A stretch of 64,000 nucleotides of DNA from Rhodoluna lacicola. GTDB taxonomy: Bacteria > Actinomycetota > Actinomycetes > Actinomycetales > Microbacteriaceae. The stretch lies in NCBI RefSeq assembly GCF_000699505.1, contig NZ_CP007490.1:124001-188000 (forward strand), written 5' to 3'. Shown here in pieces: positions 1 through 8,002 of the stretch. The notes beneath the pieces are model-generated. The model did no database searches and was not told the origin of the DNA. It saw nothing but the letters and a program-made list of their open reading frames with translations. Every line of letters begins with the position of its first letter. Position 1 is the stretch's first letter. The translations under genes and the position numbers were made by a program.

Positions 1-2
1 GC

Positions 3-410
3 GGTGTTACTAAAAGCTACATAAATCCGCGGGGACTCAATGAATTGCAGTCGAAATTAGCAGAGATTGATTCAAGGAAATATGTACTTACAGGTTCGTT
101 AGCCGCAGAAAAGTATTATGCATACGCCGACCCGTTTACCGCAATGATCTACACAACAAATATTGATGAGCTGGCATTGGAGCTCGGTTTCCTGGAGACG
201 AATAAAGGCGCGAACGTGATTCTATCTTCACCTAATACTCCAGTAGTTTTTGATCGTACCTCGATCTATAAGGGTATGAATATTGCGGCACCTTCACAAA
301 TAGCCGTGGATCTCCTCGGGGGACCTGGAAGAAATCCCGAAGAAGGAAAGACGTTATTAGATTGGATGGAGGCTAACGAAAATGTTTGGCGAATCAAACC
401 TGATAATTGA
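3..410 (+). CDS. AbiEi-like antitoxin/transcriptional regulator, C-terminal part (5' end outside window)
   Basis: The frame is open from base 3, so the gene starts upstream of the window and only about 135 C-terminal residues are visible. They read as the C-terminal part of an AbiEi-type type IV antitoxin (a 'Y-LTGSLAA' strand, then alternating strands and helices). The N-terminal winged helix expected in this family would lie outside the window. The stop overlaps the start of the next gene, a nucleotidyltransferase-fold protein, by 29 bases, the usual antitoxin-first order of AbiE systems. The family call rests on weak visible similarity plus the partner; a generic regulator is the alternative. 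Confidence 0.5.
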   Translation, partial: GVTKSYINPRGLNELQSKLAEIDSRKYVLTGSLAAEKYYAYADPFTAMIYTTNIDELALELGFLETNKGANVILSSPNTPVVFDRTSIYKGMNIAAPSQIAVDLLGGPGRNPEEGKTLLDWMEANENVWRIKPDN

Positions 411-1242
411 AGCGCGTGAAGCACTCATTGATGCAGTTGAAGCCTTAGGTACGCAAGCCAAGTCTCTGATTCTGGTAGGGGCACAGGCTATTTATCTTCA
501 CACTGATCAATTAGAACTTGTCGTTGCCCCCGCAACTAAAGACAGTGACTTCGCCATAGATTCGCGAAGCCTGGACGACGATCCCGTTCTCGAGGAAAAA
601 CTTTCAGCCGCAGGGTTTATGAGGGACCCAATTTCAAGAAACCCAGGAGCGTGGATAAATGTTAAAGGAATCCCTGTTGACTTCATGGTCCCTGCCAAAT
701 TAGTTTCGACAAAAAGTAGACGGTCTGCAAATCTAAACCCTCACGCGGATTATGTAGCAAGGAAAACCGAGGGTCTTGAGGCTGCCCTACTAGATAACGA
801 TGTTCGTGAAATCAAATCATTCAGTCCATTATCAAGCAGGAGCTGCAGGGTGGCAGTAGCTGGACCTGCTGCTTTGCTAGTAGCAAAACTGATAAAAGTC
901 GGAGAACGGATAGATCAATCAAGAATTAGTTCAGACAAAGACTCATACGACATCTTTAGGATCTTCGAGGTAGTTGATATTGCCAACCTTGTTTCAAAGT
1001 TTGTTGAATTTTCAGAAAACGAGTTAACAGAAGTTGTTGTTGGAAAAGCTTTAGAAGTTCTTGCTTTGCATTTTGCATCTTCACAGGAAGCATATGGACC
1101 AGCGTCTGCTGGTCGTGTGGAGTATGGAATTGGCAATCCAGACGAGATATCAGCAAGATTGTGGGCGTATTCCGTACAGTTTTTACAAATCCTAGAAAAA
1201 AATAGTTCAGCAACATCTGGTGTGACACGGGATTCAAAATAG
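382..1242 (+). CDS. AbiEii-like nucleotidyltransferase-fold protein (probable toxin partner)
   Basis: A 286-residue protein with the signature of a minimal nucleotidyltransferase. It has LVGAQAIYLHT near residues 31-41 (equivalent to the GGxA/S turn), an acidic pair D54-x-D56 in KDSDFAID, and a third candidate metal ligand D100 in GIPVDFMVP. In AbiE-type type IV toxin-antitoxin systems such a protein is the toxin, thought to modify tRNA or act through nucleotide transfer. ATG 382 overlaps the upstream antitoxin-like gene by 29 bases, implying translational coupling. The gene sits in an AT-rich accessory strip and ends before a strong hairpin at 1338-1367. The toxin role is inferred from fold and order. 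Confidence 0.6.
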   Translation: MFGESNLIIEAREALIDAVEALGTQAKSLILVGAQAIYLHTDQLELVVAPATKDSDFAIDSRSLDDDPVLEEKLSAAGFMRDPISRNPGAWINVKGIPVDFMVPAKLVSTKSRRSANLNPHADYVARKTEGLEAALLDNDVREIKSFSPLSSRSCRVAVAGPAALLVAKLIKVGERIDQSRISSDKDSYDIFRIFEVVDIANLVSKFVEFSENELTEVVVGKALEVLALHFASSQEAYGPASAGRVEYGIGNPDEISARLWAYSVQFLQILEKNSSATSGVTRDSK

Positions 1243-1337
1243 ATTTAGCTTCAAAATCTGAAGCTAAATATGAAAGAAAGATGGTGAAATTTTGGAAAAG
1301 TTCCAAATAACACTTCTAAGCAACTCGAAATATAAAC

Positions 1338-1367
1338 CGAAGGGCCTTCTCAGGAGAAGGCCCTTCG
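1338..1367. terminator. strong stem-loop after the AbiE-like pair
   Basis: A perfect 14-bp inverted repeat (1338-1351 with 1354-1367) rich in AAGGGCC/GGCCCTT with a very short loop. No clean T-run follows on the plus strand; on the minus strand a moderately T-rich tail (GTTTATATTT) follows. It separates the plus-strand toxin pair from the minus-strand nuclease gene and probably ends transcription from one or both sides. Confidence 0.6.
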
Positions 1368-1404
1368 TGGACATATATATTGCAGAAAAATGGGCTAAGT
1401 AAAA

Positions 1405-1443
1405 AATAAGTCCAGCAGGTCAGCCGTTCGAGCGGCTGGCCTG
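1405..1443 (-). terminator. intrinsic terminator for the minus-strand transcript
   Basis: Stem 1416-1426 pairs with 1433-1443 (11 bp including one G-U pair) around the loop TTCGAG. On the minus strand it is followed within a few bases by TTATTTTTTAC. It lies downstream of the minus-strand nuclease gene and of the purL remnant, so it would end readthrough from purS-purQ-purL and the nuclease gene. Confidence 0.6.
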
Positions 1444-1490
1444 TATTCACTTTAAGGCATGAGTAGCCTACGTTTTGACATATTTGACAG

Positions 1491-1583
1491 TTAGCCAAAA
1501 GCTCAGGTCAAGTAGCTTCGTGAACACCACGCAGATCATTTAGTTACCAGGCTGCAACATCCCGAATCTCGAGCTCGTCAGAA
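1491..1583 (-). pseudogene. decayed duplicate of the purL 3' end
   Basis: About 90 bases match the last about 29 codons of the intact purL (3359-3448) at roughly 85 percent identity, in the same orientation and including the stop region. Read on the minus strand it gives DELEIRDVAAW, then an in-frame TAA where purL has a Gln codon, LNDLRGVHEAT, then a TGA. A one-base deletion in the run of Ts shifts the PELFG end. It is therefore non-coding. Its position on the far side of the nuclease gene makes the pair a direct repeat flanking that gene, consistent with insertion at the purL 3' end. Confidence 0.75.
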
Positions 1584-1594
1584 TGCTAAGTGCT

Positions 1595-3328
1595 CTAATA
1601 AAGCCTTGAAGATGCAATTGGGGTACAAGGAAATTCGGTAAGGGACTCAAACACCATATCCAACTTGTCCGTAAATGTGTTAACGAAGGCACCTGGTTTA
1701 AAGGATTCTCGACTTTGTTGCCACTTGAGCCAAATATCCAACTCCTCCATAGCCTCCAATTGCCTACCTACAGGGTTAGTGGTTCTGAATCCTACATAGG
1801 CAATAAAATCATTTACCGAGATATCCACTACAGAAATAATTAGTAGATCGTGCAAACTCAGAAACCATACATCAGAATCAATATCGACGTGGTTTTCTAA
1901 GTATCTACGATATGTGGTGCCGATTGTCCCTAGGTTGTCTAGTGAAACCACGATTTTGAGACTCTGCGAGTCCGGGGCCCAGTCAATTTTGCCGTACGGT
2001 GTTTCTCTAATTTCATTTGACCTAAGGAAATTCGCAAATTTTGATGCCTGGCGTGATCCGCCTTGCAATGTTTCCCGCAGTGCTCTTTTCATTAGGTGTA
2101 ACTTACCTAAGTTTGTTGTCCTCTCGATATCGCCAGCTTTGACTTCGACAATAAGGTATCGAGCGTTGTCTTCGAACAAAAGGTCTACTTCACCATTTGA
2201 TTCTTTCGAGGTGAATTTAAAATTAGATAGCAAGGGGCTTTTTTTAAAAATGCGTGAAATAGCTTCACTCGCAATTCTCTCAGTAATTTCACCACGTGCT
2301 CGGCTATAGGATTCGAACTGTTCCTCATCAGACTCGAGTAGAAGATCTTCAAATGAATCCCTAAAAGTATCTTGGCCAAGTCTGCTTGGTGTAAGTTCAA
2401 GGTACTCATCTTCGATCCTTAGTAGCTTCCCGAAAAGCGGCGGTGAAATATTTTTTAGATATTGATGGACGGCAACTGATGGAATTAAAGTTTGAAAGTC
2501 AACTGAGAAGTGCTCAAGAATTAGATTCACAATCGAACTCGGAATTAGAGTCTTATCGGCGATACGTCCTGGGCTTATCCTCAGTGGATTAATGAGTAGT
2601 TCCTTAGGCTTTAATTCTTCCCGAAACTGAACATTCCGATCAGAAAAGCTTTTAACAAGATCCTCTAATCGCTGGAAATCCTCTATTCGAAGTTCAACGA
2701 TTGCGTCACGGACAATTTTAAAATCATGGTAAGAAAAGTTCATAGTTTCAAAGAAAATATTCGCAACCTTTGGATTCGAGAATATTTGCTCGTACAAATA
2801 TTCTTCGATAACGATGTACTGCTTCCCTCTAATGCCTAAGGTCTCCGACTCAATTCGCCCTTTGACTTTGTGCGCATCAAATTCGGCGGGGACACCTTTG
2901 TTTCTCTCTAGAGTCAGAATGTTGCCTAGAGTCAATATGCTTGAGGCGAGACCCATTGCTTTATCTATAGCGGATCTGATGTCAATTTCAGAGGGTGGTT
3001 TGATATTCTCAGATCCCCTCGAGAGTGCCACCAAACCTATAATTTCGAGTATGGCTCCTGACGAGGATGAGATGCTCTCAGGCAATTTTATTTTTTGTGC
3101 AAAGGTCTGCCGGCAAAGCAGAATTACATATTCCGCTGGAATTCCATCGAGGACTTGTCTGATCTCTGACGCATAAAATGAAATTTTTTCAAGAATTCCC
3201 GAATAACTCAGCCCCATCACCTCGTCTAGAGTTCTACGCATAAATGAAAGGGAGGCATTCTCAGCTTCCTTGGAGGCATAAGTCATGCGTTGCGCAGCCT
3301 GATTTAATAGCGATTCAAATTCATTCAT
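1595..3328 (-). CDS. stand-alone PD-(D/E)XK nuclease-like protein of unknown role
   Basis: A 577-residue protein not recognised over its full length. Near residues 378-400 it has GEVDLLFED followed by YLIVEVKAGD, with D382, E395 and K397 in the spacing of a PD-(D/E)XK nuclease core and E350 in a preceding helix as a possible further acidic residue. The first about 340 residues look helical and carry no motif I know. No signal peptide or membrane segment is evident. The gene stands alone on the minus strand 30 bases after the purL stop, flanked by the real and decayed purL tails, and is AT-richer than the purine genes. A defence or restriction role is plausible but unproven. Confidence 0.55.
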   Translation of the reverse strand: MNEFESLLNQAAQRMTYASKEAENASLSFMRRTLDEVMGLSYSGILEKISFYASEIRQVLDGIPAEYVILLCRQTFAQKIKLPESISSSSGAILEIIGLVALSRGSENIKPPSEIDIRSAIDKAMGLASSILTLGNILTLERNKGVPAEFDAHKVKGRIESETLGIRGKQYIVIEEYLYEQIFSNPKVANIFFETMNFSYHDFKIVRDAIVELRIEDFQRLEDLVKSFSDRNVQFREELKPKELLINPLRISPGRIADKTLIPSSIVNLILEHFSVDFQTLIPSVAVHQYLKNISPPLFGKLLRIEDEYLELTPSRLGQDTFRDSFEDLLLESDEEQFESYSRARGEITERIASEAISRIFKKSPLLSNFKFTSKESNGEVDLLFEDNARYLIVEVKAGDIERTTNLGKLHLMKRALRETLQGGSRQASKFANFLRSNEIRETPYGKIDWAPDSQSLKIVVSLDNLGTIGTTYRRYLENHVDIDSDVWFLSLHDLLIISVVDISVNDFIAYVGFRTTNPVGRQLEAMEELDIWLKWQQSRESFKPGAFVNTFTDKLDMVFESLTEFPCTPIASSRLY

Positions 3329-3358
3329 CGCATCCTCAAACTGCGTAAAAAGTGAGTG

Positions 3359-5671
3359 CTAGCCAAAAAGCTCAGGCAAAGTAGCCTCGTGAGCACCACG
3401 CAGATCATTTAGCTGCCAGGTAGCAACATCCTGAATCTCTAGCTCGCCAGAGTTATCGGTGACACCAATGCGCAACACCGGAATACCGCGCGCCTCGCAT
3501 AGGCCAACAAACTTCACGTCATCTTCACGACCAACCGATACCAACACGCGACCAGTTGACTCTGAGAACAGAGCACAGGTGCGGTCAACGCCATCGCGCT
3601 CTTGAATCTCGCCAAGCCAGATGCGGGCACCCATGCCAAAGCGAAGCACGCTCTCAACTACTGCCTGAGCCAAACCGGCCTCAGACAGGTCGTGAGCCGA
3701 AGCCAAAAGGCCCTGCTCGCTGGCTGCATTTAGGGCCTCGGCCAACTGCTTCTCAAAAGCTAGATCAACCACTGGCGGGCGGCCACCCAGGTGTCCGTGA
3801 ACAACCTCTGACCAAACCGAACCATCGAGTTCGTCTTTGGTGGTGCCAAGAAGGTAGATGTTGTGGCCTTCGTCTTGCCAGCCTGAAGGAATGCGGCGAG
3901 CAACGTCGTCAATCACACCAAGCACACCAACCACTGGGGTTGGGTGAATAGCTACGTCACCGGTTTGGTTGTAGAAAGAAACGTTTCCACCGGTAACTGG
4001 AATACCAAGTTCCAAACAACCATCGGCAAGACCGGCAGTTGCCTGCTTGAACTGCCACATGACCTCTGGGTTTTCTGGTGAACCAAAGTTCAAGCAGTTG
4101 GTAACTGCAACCGGAGTTGCACCTGATACTGCAACGTTGCGATAAGCCTCGGCAAGTGCAAGACGTGCGCCCTGGTATGGGTCTAGGTAGCAGTAGCGAC
4201 CATTGGCATCTGTTGCCAGTGAAATTCCAAGACCAGATTCTTCACTGACGCGAATCATGCCCGAGTCATCTGGCTGTGCCAGTGCGGTGTTTCCGCCAAC
4301 GTATCGGTCGTATTGGTCTGTTATGTAGTTCTTGCTGGCCTGGTTAGGTGAAGAAACAATCTGCACCAACTGCGCAGCCAACTCGCTGGCGTTGTCGTTC
4401 TGACGATAAAGACCGCGAGCGTGAACGCTGTCGTTGTTTAGTGCGTCTTGGTATGAAGGGAACGCAACTGGGCGCTCGTAAACCGGGCCGTCGTGTGCAA
4501 CGGTGCGCGGTGGAACGTTCACGATTTCTTCGTGACCCCAGTTGATGTAAAGACGATCCTCGGCGATTACTTCACCAATGACTGAGAACTCGACTTCCCA
4601 CTTGTCAACGATGGCCTTGAACTTCTTGAAGTCCTTCTTTGGCACGATGCCCATCATGCGCTCTTGCGACTCTGACATCAGAATTTCTTCTGGAGTCAAA
4701 GATTCATCGCGCTTTAGAACATCTTGCAACTGCACACGCATACCGGCGCCACCGTTTGATGCAAGCTCTGATGTTGCACAAGAAATACCGGCACCACCAA
4801 GGTCTTGAATACCGGCAACAACCTGCGCTGCATAAAGTTCAAGACAGCACTCGATCAAAACCTTCTCGGCAAATGGGTCACCAACCTGAACGGCTGGGCG
4901 CTTTGCTGGGCCGGTGCTGTCGAAAGTTTCAGATGCCAACACCGATACGCCACCGATGCCGTCGGCACCAGTGCGCGCACCAAAAAGAATTACTAGGTCG
5001 CCAGGGTTTGATGCCTTGGCAAGCTTTAGATCTTCGTGACGAAGTGCGCCAACGCTTAGTGCGTTGACCAGTGGGTTGCCCTGGTAGACCTTGTCGAAAA
5101 CGGTCTCGCCACCAATGTTTGGCAGACCTAGACAGTTGCCGTAGAAAGAGATTCCGTCGACGACGCCGTGTACTACACGAGCGGTATCGGGGTTAGATGG
5201 TTCACCAAAACGAAGTTGGTCCATCACTGCGATAGGGCGGGCGCCCATGGTGAGGATGTCGCGAACGATACCGCCAACACCGGTTGCTGCACCCTGGAAA
5301 GGCTCAATGTATGAAGGGTGGTTGTGTGACTCAACCTTGAAGGTCACGGCCCAGCCCTCGCCGATGTCTACAACACCAGCGTTCTCGCCCATACCAACCA
5401 TTAGGTTCTTGTTCATTTCTGGAGTTACCTTTTCGCCAAACTGACGAAGGTAAATCTTTGATGACTTGTATGAGCAGTGCTCTGACCACATAACCGAGTA
5501 CATGGCAAGCTCTGAAGAAGATGGGCGGCGGCCGAGGATATCGCGAATGCGTGCGTACTCGTCGTCTTTCAGGCCAAGTGCAGCGTATGGCTGAACTTTG
5601 TCTGGAGTGTTTGCGGCTTCGGCGGTGGTGTCAACGCCCGATGCGATTTTCTTTTTACCAAACAGGCCCAT
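3359..5671 (-). CDS. purL: phosphoribosylformylglycinamidine synthase, PurL subunit
   Basis: A 770-residue small-type PurL, which converts FGAR to FGAM with ATP and with ammonia delivered by PurQ, the fourth step of purine synthesis. The N-terminal [12 protein letters not shown] and [13 protein letters not shown] segments and the repeated AIRS-synthase-like halves ([10 protein letters not shown], later [10 protein letters not shown]) are characteristic. Length fits the form that works with separate PurS and PurQ. Its ATG overlaps the purQ stop by one base (TAATG), so the two are translationally coupled in purS-purQ-purL. The last about 29 codons exist a second time as a decayed copy at 1491-1583, so the 3' end of this gene looks like an insertion point for foreign DNA. 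Confidence 0.97.
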   Translation of the reverse strand: MGLFGKKKIASGVDTTAEAANTPDKVQPYAALGLKDDEYARIRDILGRRPSSSELAMYSVMWSEHCSYKSSKIYLRQFGEKVTPEMNKNLMVGMGENAGVVDIGEGWAVTFKVESHNHPSYIEPFQGAATGVGGIVRDILTMGARPIAVMDQLRFGEPSNPDTARVVHGVVDGISFYGNCLGLPNIGGETVFDKVYQGNPLVNALSVGALRHEDLKLAKASNPGDLVILFGARTGADGIGGVSVLASETFDSTGPAKRPAVQVGDPFAEKVLIECCLELYAAQVVAGIQDLGGAGISCATSELASNGGAGMRVQLQDVLKRDESLTPEEILMSESQERMMGIVPKKDFKKFKAIVDKWEVEFSVIGEVIAEDRLYINWGHEEIVNVPPRTVAHDGPVYERPVAFPSYQDALNNDSVHARGLYRQNDNASELAAQLVQIVSSPNQASKNYITDQYDRYVGGNTALAQPDDSGMIRVSEESGLGISLATDANGRYCYLDPYQGARLALAEAYRNVAVSGATPVAVTNCLNFGSPENPEVMWQFKQATAGLADGCLELGIPVTGGNVSFYNQTGDVAIHPTPVVGVLGVIDDVARRIPSGWQDEGHNIYLLGTTKDELDGSVWSEVVHGHLGGRPPVVDLAFEKQLAEALNAASEQGLLASAHDLSEAGLAQAVVESVLRFGMGARIWLGEIQERDGVDRTCALFSESTGRVLVSVGREDDVKFVGLCEARGIPVLRIGVTDNSGELEIQDVATWQLNDLRGAHEATLPELFG

Positions 5672-6366
5672 TATGCGTTTACCAAACTGTTGATTACTGA
5701 TGTGAAGAATTTAAGACCGTCAACTCCTGAGCGCATTGCGATCTTGGTGTCTGGACCAAAGCCAGGCTCAACCGCGTGTTCAGGGTGAGGCATTAGACCA
5801 ACAACGTTGCCACGCTCGTTGCGAAGACCGGCGATGTCGTTCATTGAACCATTCGGGTTTACCTCTTTATAGCGGAAGGTAATTAGTCCTTCGCCTTCTA
5901 GGCGCTTCAGAGTTTCATCGGTTGCGATGTAACCACCCTCACCGTTCTTAAGTGGAATGGTGATTTCTTCGTTCAGGCTGAATTGATTAGTCCACGCGGT
6001 GGTGTTTGACTCAACGATAAGTTTTTGATCGCGGCAAATGAAGTGCTGGTGTTCGTTGCGAATTAGTCCGCCAGGTAGCAGGTGTGATTCCACAAGAACC
6101 TGGAAGCCGTTGCAAATACCAAGAACTGGAAGGCCGCCCTTTGCTGCCTTGATGATTGATTCCATAACCGGAGCCTGTGCTGCGATTGCGCCACAGCGAA
6201 GGTAGTCGCCGTATGAGAATCCACCAGGAAGCACAACTGCATCAACCTTGTGCAGGTTGGTGTCTGCGTGCCAAAGGCTTACGGCCTCGCCGCCAGCTAG
6301 GCGAACAGCGCGTGCTGCATCGCGGTCATCAAGGGTGCCAGGAAAGGTGACTACACCAATCTTCAT
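5671..6366 (-). CDS. purQ: phosphoribosylformylglycinamidine synthase, glutaminase subunit PurQ
   Basis: A 231-residue class I glutamine amidotransferase that releases ammonia for PurL. The nucleophile is Cys85 in the elbow GICNGFQ, and the His-Glu pair is in the C-terminal PHPEHA. The N-terminal [15 protein letters not shown] is typical of actinobacterial PurQ. It lies 12 bases after purS and overlaps purL by one base, so all three subunits come from one transcript, matching the known 1:1:2-type PurL/PurQ/PurS complex. Confidence 0.97.
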   Translation of the reverse strand: MKIGVVTFPGTLDDRDAARAVRLAGGEAVSLWHADTNLHKVDAVVLPGGFSYGDYLRCGAIAAQAPVMESIIKAAKGGLPVLGICNGFQVLVESHLLPGGLIRNEHQHFICRDQKLIVESNTTAWTNQFSLNEEITIPLKNGEGGYIATDETLKRLEGEGLITFRYKEVNPNGSMNDIAGLRNERGNVVGLMPHPEHAVEPGFGPDTKIAMRSGVDGLKFFTSVINSLVNA

Positions 6367-6378
6367 GTTCGGCGCCCC

Positions 6379-6627
6379 TTAGTTTTCTGAAGAGATCTTG
6401 ACGACGTCTTCGATGACACCGTTTGACAGGAAGCCTTCACCGATTTCGCGGGCCTCTTCGAGGTCTTTATCGGTGATTGGACGATCAAAGTGAAGCTCAA
6501 TGCGCTTGCCAATGCGGACGGCGGTGATGTCTTTGTGGCCCTTGCGGTGCAGGGCGTTGTTTACAGACTTGCCGGCTGGGTCAAGAAGGACCTCTTTTGG
6601 CATAACTTCGACGATGATCTTTGGCAT
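6379..6627 (-). CDS. purS: phosphoribosylformylglycinamidine synthase subunit PurS
   Basis: An 82-residue PurS protein (MPKIIVEVMPKEVLLDPAGK at the start; later VRIGKRIELHF). In the small-type FGAM synthase it bridges PurL and PurQ and helps channel ammonia. It is the first gene of the minus-strand purSQL operon; the promoter should lie in the 6628-6765 gap, where I see no clear box. Confidence 0.95.
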   Translation of the reverse strand: MPKIIVEVMPKEVLLDPAGKSVNNALHRKGHKDITAVRIGKRIELHFDRPITDKDLEEAREIGEGFLSNGVIEDVVKISSEN

Positions 6628-6769
6628 GTTTGCTCCGATTGTTGGGAGTTTGCGGGGGCGGCTTTAAGGGCCGTTTTTGGTGATTTTTGGTGTCGACGTC
6701 GTTGCCGGACACCTTTATTTTACTGGGGTCTAGGCCGGTGCTCTGGACGGTAGACAGATGTCGGTGTGA

Positions 6770-6790
6770 TGTACATACTTAAGTACATGA
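6770..6790. promoter_or_regulatory. palindromic operator candidate at the toxin-antitoxin start
   Basis: ATGTACAT and GTACAT half-elements surround a perfect 10-bp palindrome TACTTAAGTA at 6776-6785, directly before and overlapping the ATG at 6787. Phd/YefM antitoxins repress their own operon by binding such palindromes. The position supports 6787 as the start and suggests a leaderless or very short-leader message, since no Shine-Dalgarno is visible. Confidence 0.5.
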
Positions 6791-7086
6791 AGTATTTTTC
6801 TGTGGCCGAAGCCAGGGCCAAACTGGCTGCGATTCTGGATTCTGCTGTTAAATCACGCGAACGCACAGTTATCACCAGAAATGGTGAACCTGCCGCCGTG
6901 ATCATGTCTTTGGACGACTATGAGTCCATGAATGAAACCTTAGACATACTGGCCGATCCCGAGCTAGCAATAGATTTGCTGACGTACCTGCAAAACCCAG
7001 ACGCCGAAGAGACCTTCACCTTGGAGCAAGTTCAAGCCGAAATAGAAGCACGTCGAAACGGCGAGGGTAATCGTGAAGCAGTATGA
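6787..7086 (+). CDS. Phd/YefM-type antitoxin
   Basis: A 99-residue protein starting MKYFSVAEARAKLAAIL, with ERTVITRNGEPAAVIMSLDDYESM, the compact DNA-binding fold of Phd/YefM antitoxins; the acidic C-terminal half would wrap the toxin. Upstream in-frame GTG 6766 and ATG 6769 are possible starts, but family N-termini begin near 6787. The toxin gene starts inside its 3' end (14-base overlap). Autoregulation through the palindrome at 6770-6790 is likely. Confidence 0.85.
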   Translation: MKYFSVAEARAKLAAILDSAVKSRERTVITRNGEPAAVIMSLDDYESMNETLDILADPELAIDLLTYLQNPDAEETFTLEQVQAEIEARRNGEGNREAV

Positions 7087-7360
7087 GCTAAGGCTTCGCG
7101 GTAAGGCTAAATTGGCCCTCGCCGAAAAGGTGCCGGCTAAATTAGTGGACGTCATTACCTATTTCATCTACGGGCCCCTTTTAGAAAACCCCCGTCGTGT
7201 TGGCAAGGCACTAGATTCGCCATTTTTAGGTTGTTACGCCGCAAGGCGTGGTGATTACCGGGTGATTTACCTAATTGATGACGAAAAATCCAGGATTACC
7301 GTGCTTGATGTCTCTCATAGATCCCACGTCTACGCCGTAAAGCTCGCAGATCGAGATTAG
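7073..7360 (+). CDS. RelE/ParE-superfamily toxin
   Basis: A 95-residue protein: short N-terminal helices, NPRRVGKAL, then RRGDYRVIYLIDDEKSRITVLDVSHRSHVY, the sheet and C-terminal His/Tyr of RelE-type ribosome-dependent mRNA interferases. The start is GTG 7073, inside the antitoxin gene, with GAGGG as ribosome site. Gene order antitoxin-toxin and tight overlap support a type II system. Whether it cuts mRNA (RelE) or poisons gyrase (ParE) cannot be told from sequence, though the basic and His residues favour RelE. Confidence 0.85.
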   Translation: MKQYELRLRGKAKLALAEKVPAKLVDVITYFIYGPLLENPRRVGKALDSPFLGCYAARRGDYRVIYLIDDEKSRITVLDVSHRSHVYAVKLADRD

Positions 7361-7408
7361 ACCGGTCTAAATAGGGTGCTGACCTCGCTATTTTTAGGGG
7401 TATTTCTG

Positions 7409-7441
7409 AACATTTGATACCTTTAAGGGATCAAAAATGTT
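7409..7441. promoter_or_regulatory. inverted repeat upstream of the unknown gene
   Basis: AACATTTGATACC (7409-7421) pairs with GGGATCAAAAATGTT (7427-7441) around TTTAA; the core TTGAT..ATCAA is symmetric at 7414-7434. It sits just before the next reading frame with no T-run after it, so an operator or leader hairpin is likelier than a terminator. Confidence 0.4.
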
Positions 7442-7465
7442 GGTTTGGACGAATCATTCCAGTTC

Positions 7466-7930
7466 ATGAAGGCCAATTTGGGGGTATTTTCAGTGAACCT
7501 TTTCGGCAATCAGCCGCGAATGGATCAAGACAGCGTTGATCGCTACTTGGCCCAGGGCATTGACGACCCGCGCGCTGTGCTGAGAACCCAATCTGGCGAG
7601 TTTCACCTTAGGGTTCATGGTCAAACCAAATACGCGGTAATCCGCGAGAACCTGTTCAACACCGCCCAGCGCTCTGGCGCAAAGTTTTGGCAGGGCAAGG
7701 TTTTTCTTGAGACCAGACTGGTCACTGAATGGGGCAACACCACCAAGACCATTTTCGTGATTCTTTTCAACGATGTGCCGATCGGTGAAATTAGTGAGTT
7801 TGATTTGAAGGCCAAGGACCTTTTGGAATTCAAACTCGATGCGCGCTACTACGGGCGAGCGGTAATTCAAGACGATTTGATCGGCAATATTGTCCATATT
7901 TTTGTGGACCCGGTAAATAGACTTTCCTAG
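7466..7930 (+). CDS. protein of unknown function
   Basis: About 154 residues, not recognised. No signal peptide, membrane segment or metal motif is visible. The sequence alternates strands and helices (TRLVTEWGNTTKTIFVILF, IGEISEFDLKAKDLLEF, a C-terminal GNIVHIFVDPVNRL), suggesting a small beta-rich soluble protein. The start is uncertain: TTG 7445, ATG 7466 and GTG 7493 (which has a G-run 10 bases before it) all fit. It stands alone between the toxin pair and a bidirectional terminator, preceded by the inverted repeat at 7409-7441. Confidence 0.55.
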   Translation: MKANLGVFSVNLFGNQPRMDQDSVDRYLAQGIDDPRAVLRTQSGEFHLRVHGQTKYAVIRENLFNTAQRSGAKFWQGKVFLETRLVTEWGNTTKTIFVILFNDVPIGEISEFDLKAKDLLEFKLDARYYGRAVIQDDLIGNIVHIFVDPVNRLS

Positions 7931-7951
7931 AAAACCCACTCCTGAAATGTG

Positions 7952-7984
7952 AATAAGGTCCCGGTGGAAAAACGGGACCTTATT
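7952..7984. terminator. bidirectional intrinsic terminator
   Basis: A perfect 12-bp stem AATAAGGTCCCG (7952-7963) with CGGGACCTTATT (7973-7984) and a 9-base loop. A/T-rich flanks on both sides let it serve the plus-strand unknown gene and the converging minus-strand GNAT-AAA gene. Confidence 0.85.
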
Positions 7985-8002
7985 TGCTTAAGTTGCAGTT
8001 CG

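Noticed and set aside
956-1306. Minus-strand frame opposite the NTase 3' end
   Set aside because: Overlaps the better supported plus-strand gene and has no recognisable feature or ribosome site.
3556-5444. Several plus-strand open frames opposite purL
   Set aside because: They are antisense frames of a clear purL, with no ribosome sites and compositions dictated by the purL codons.
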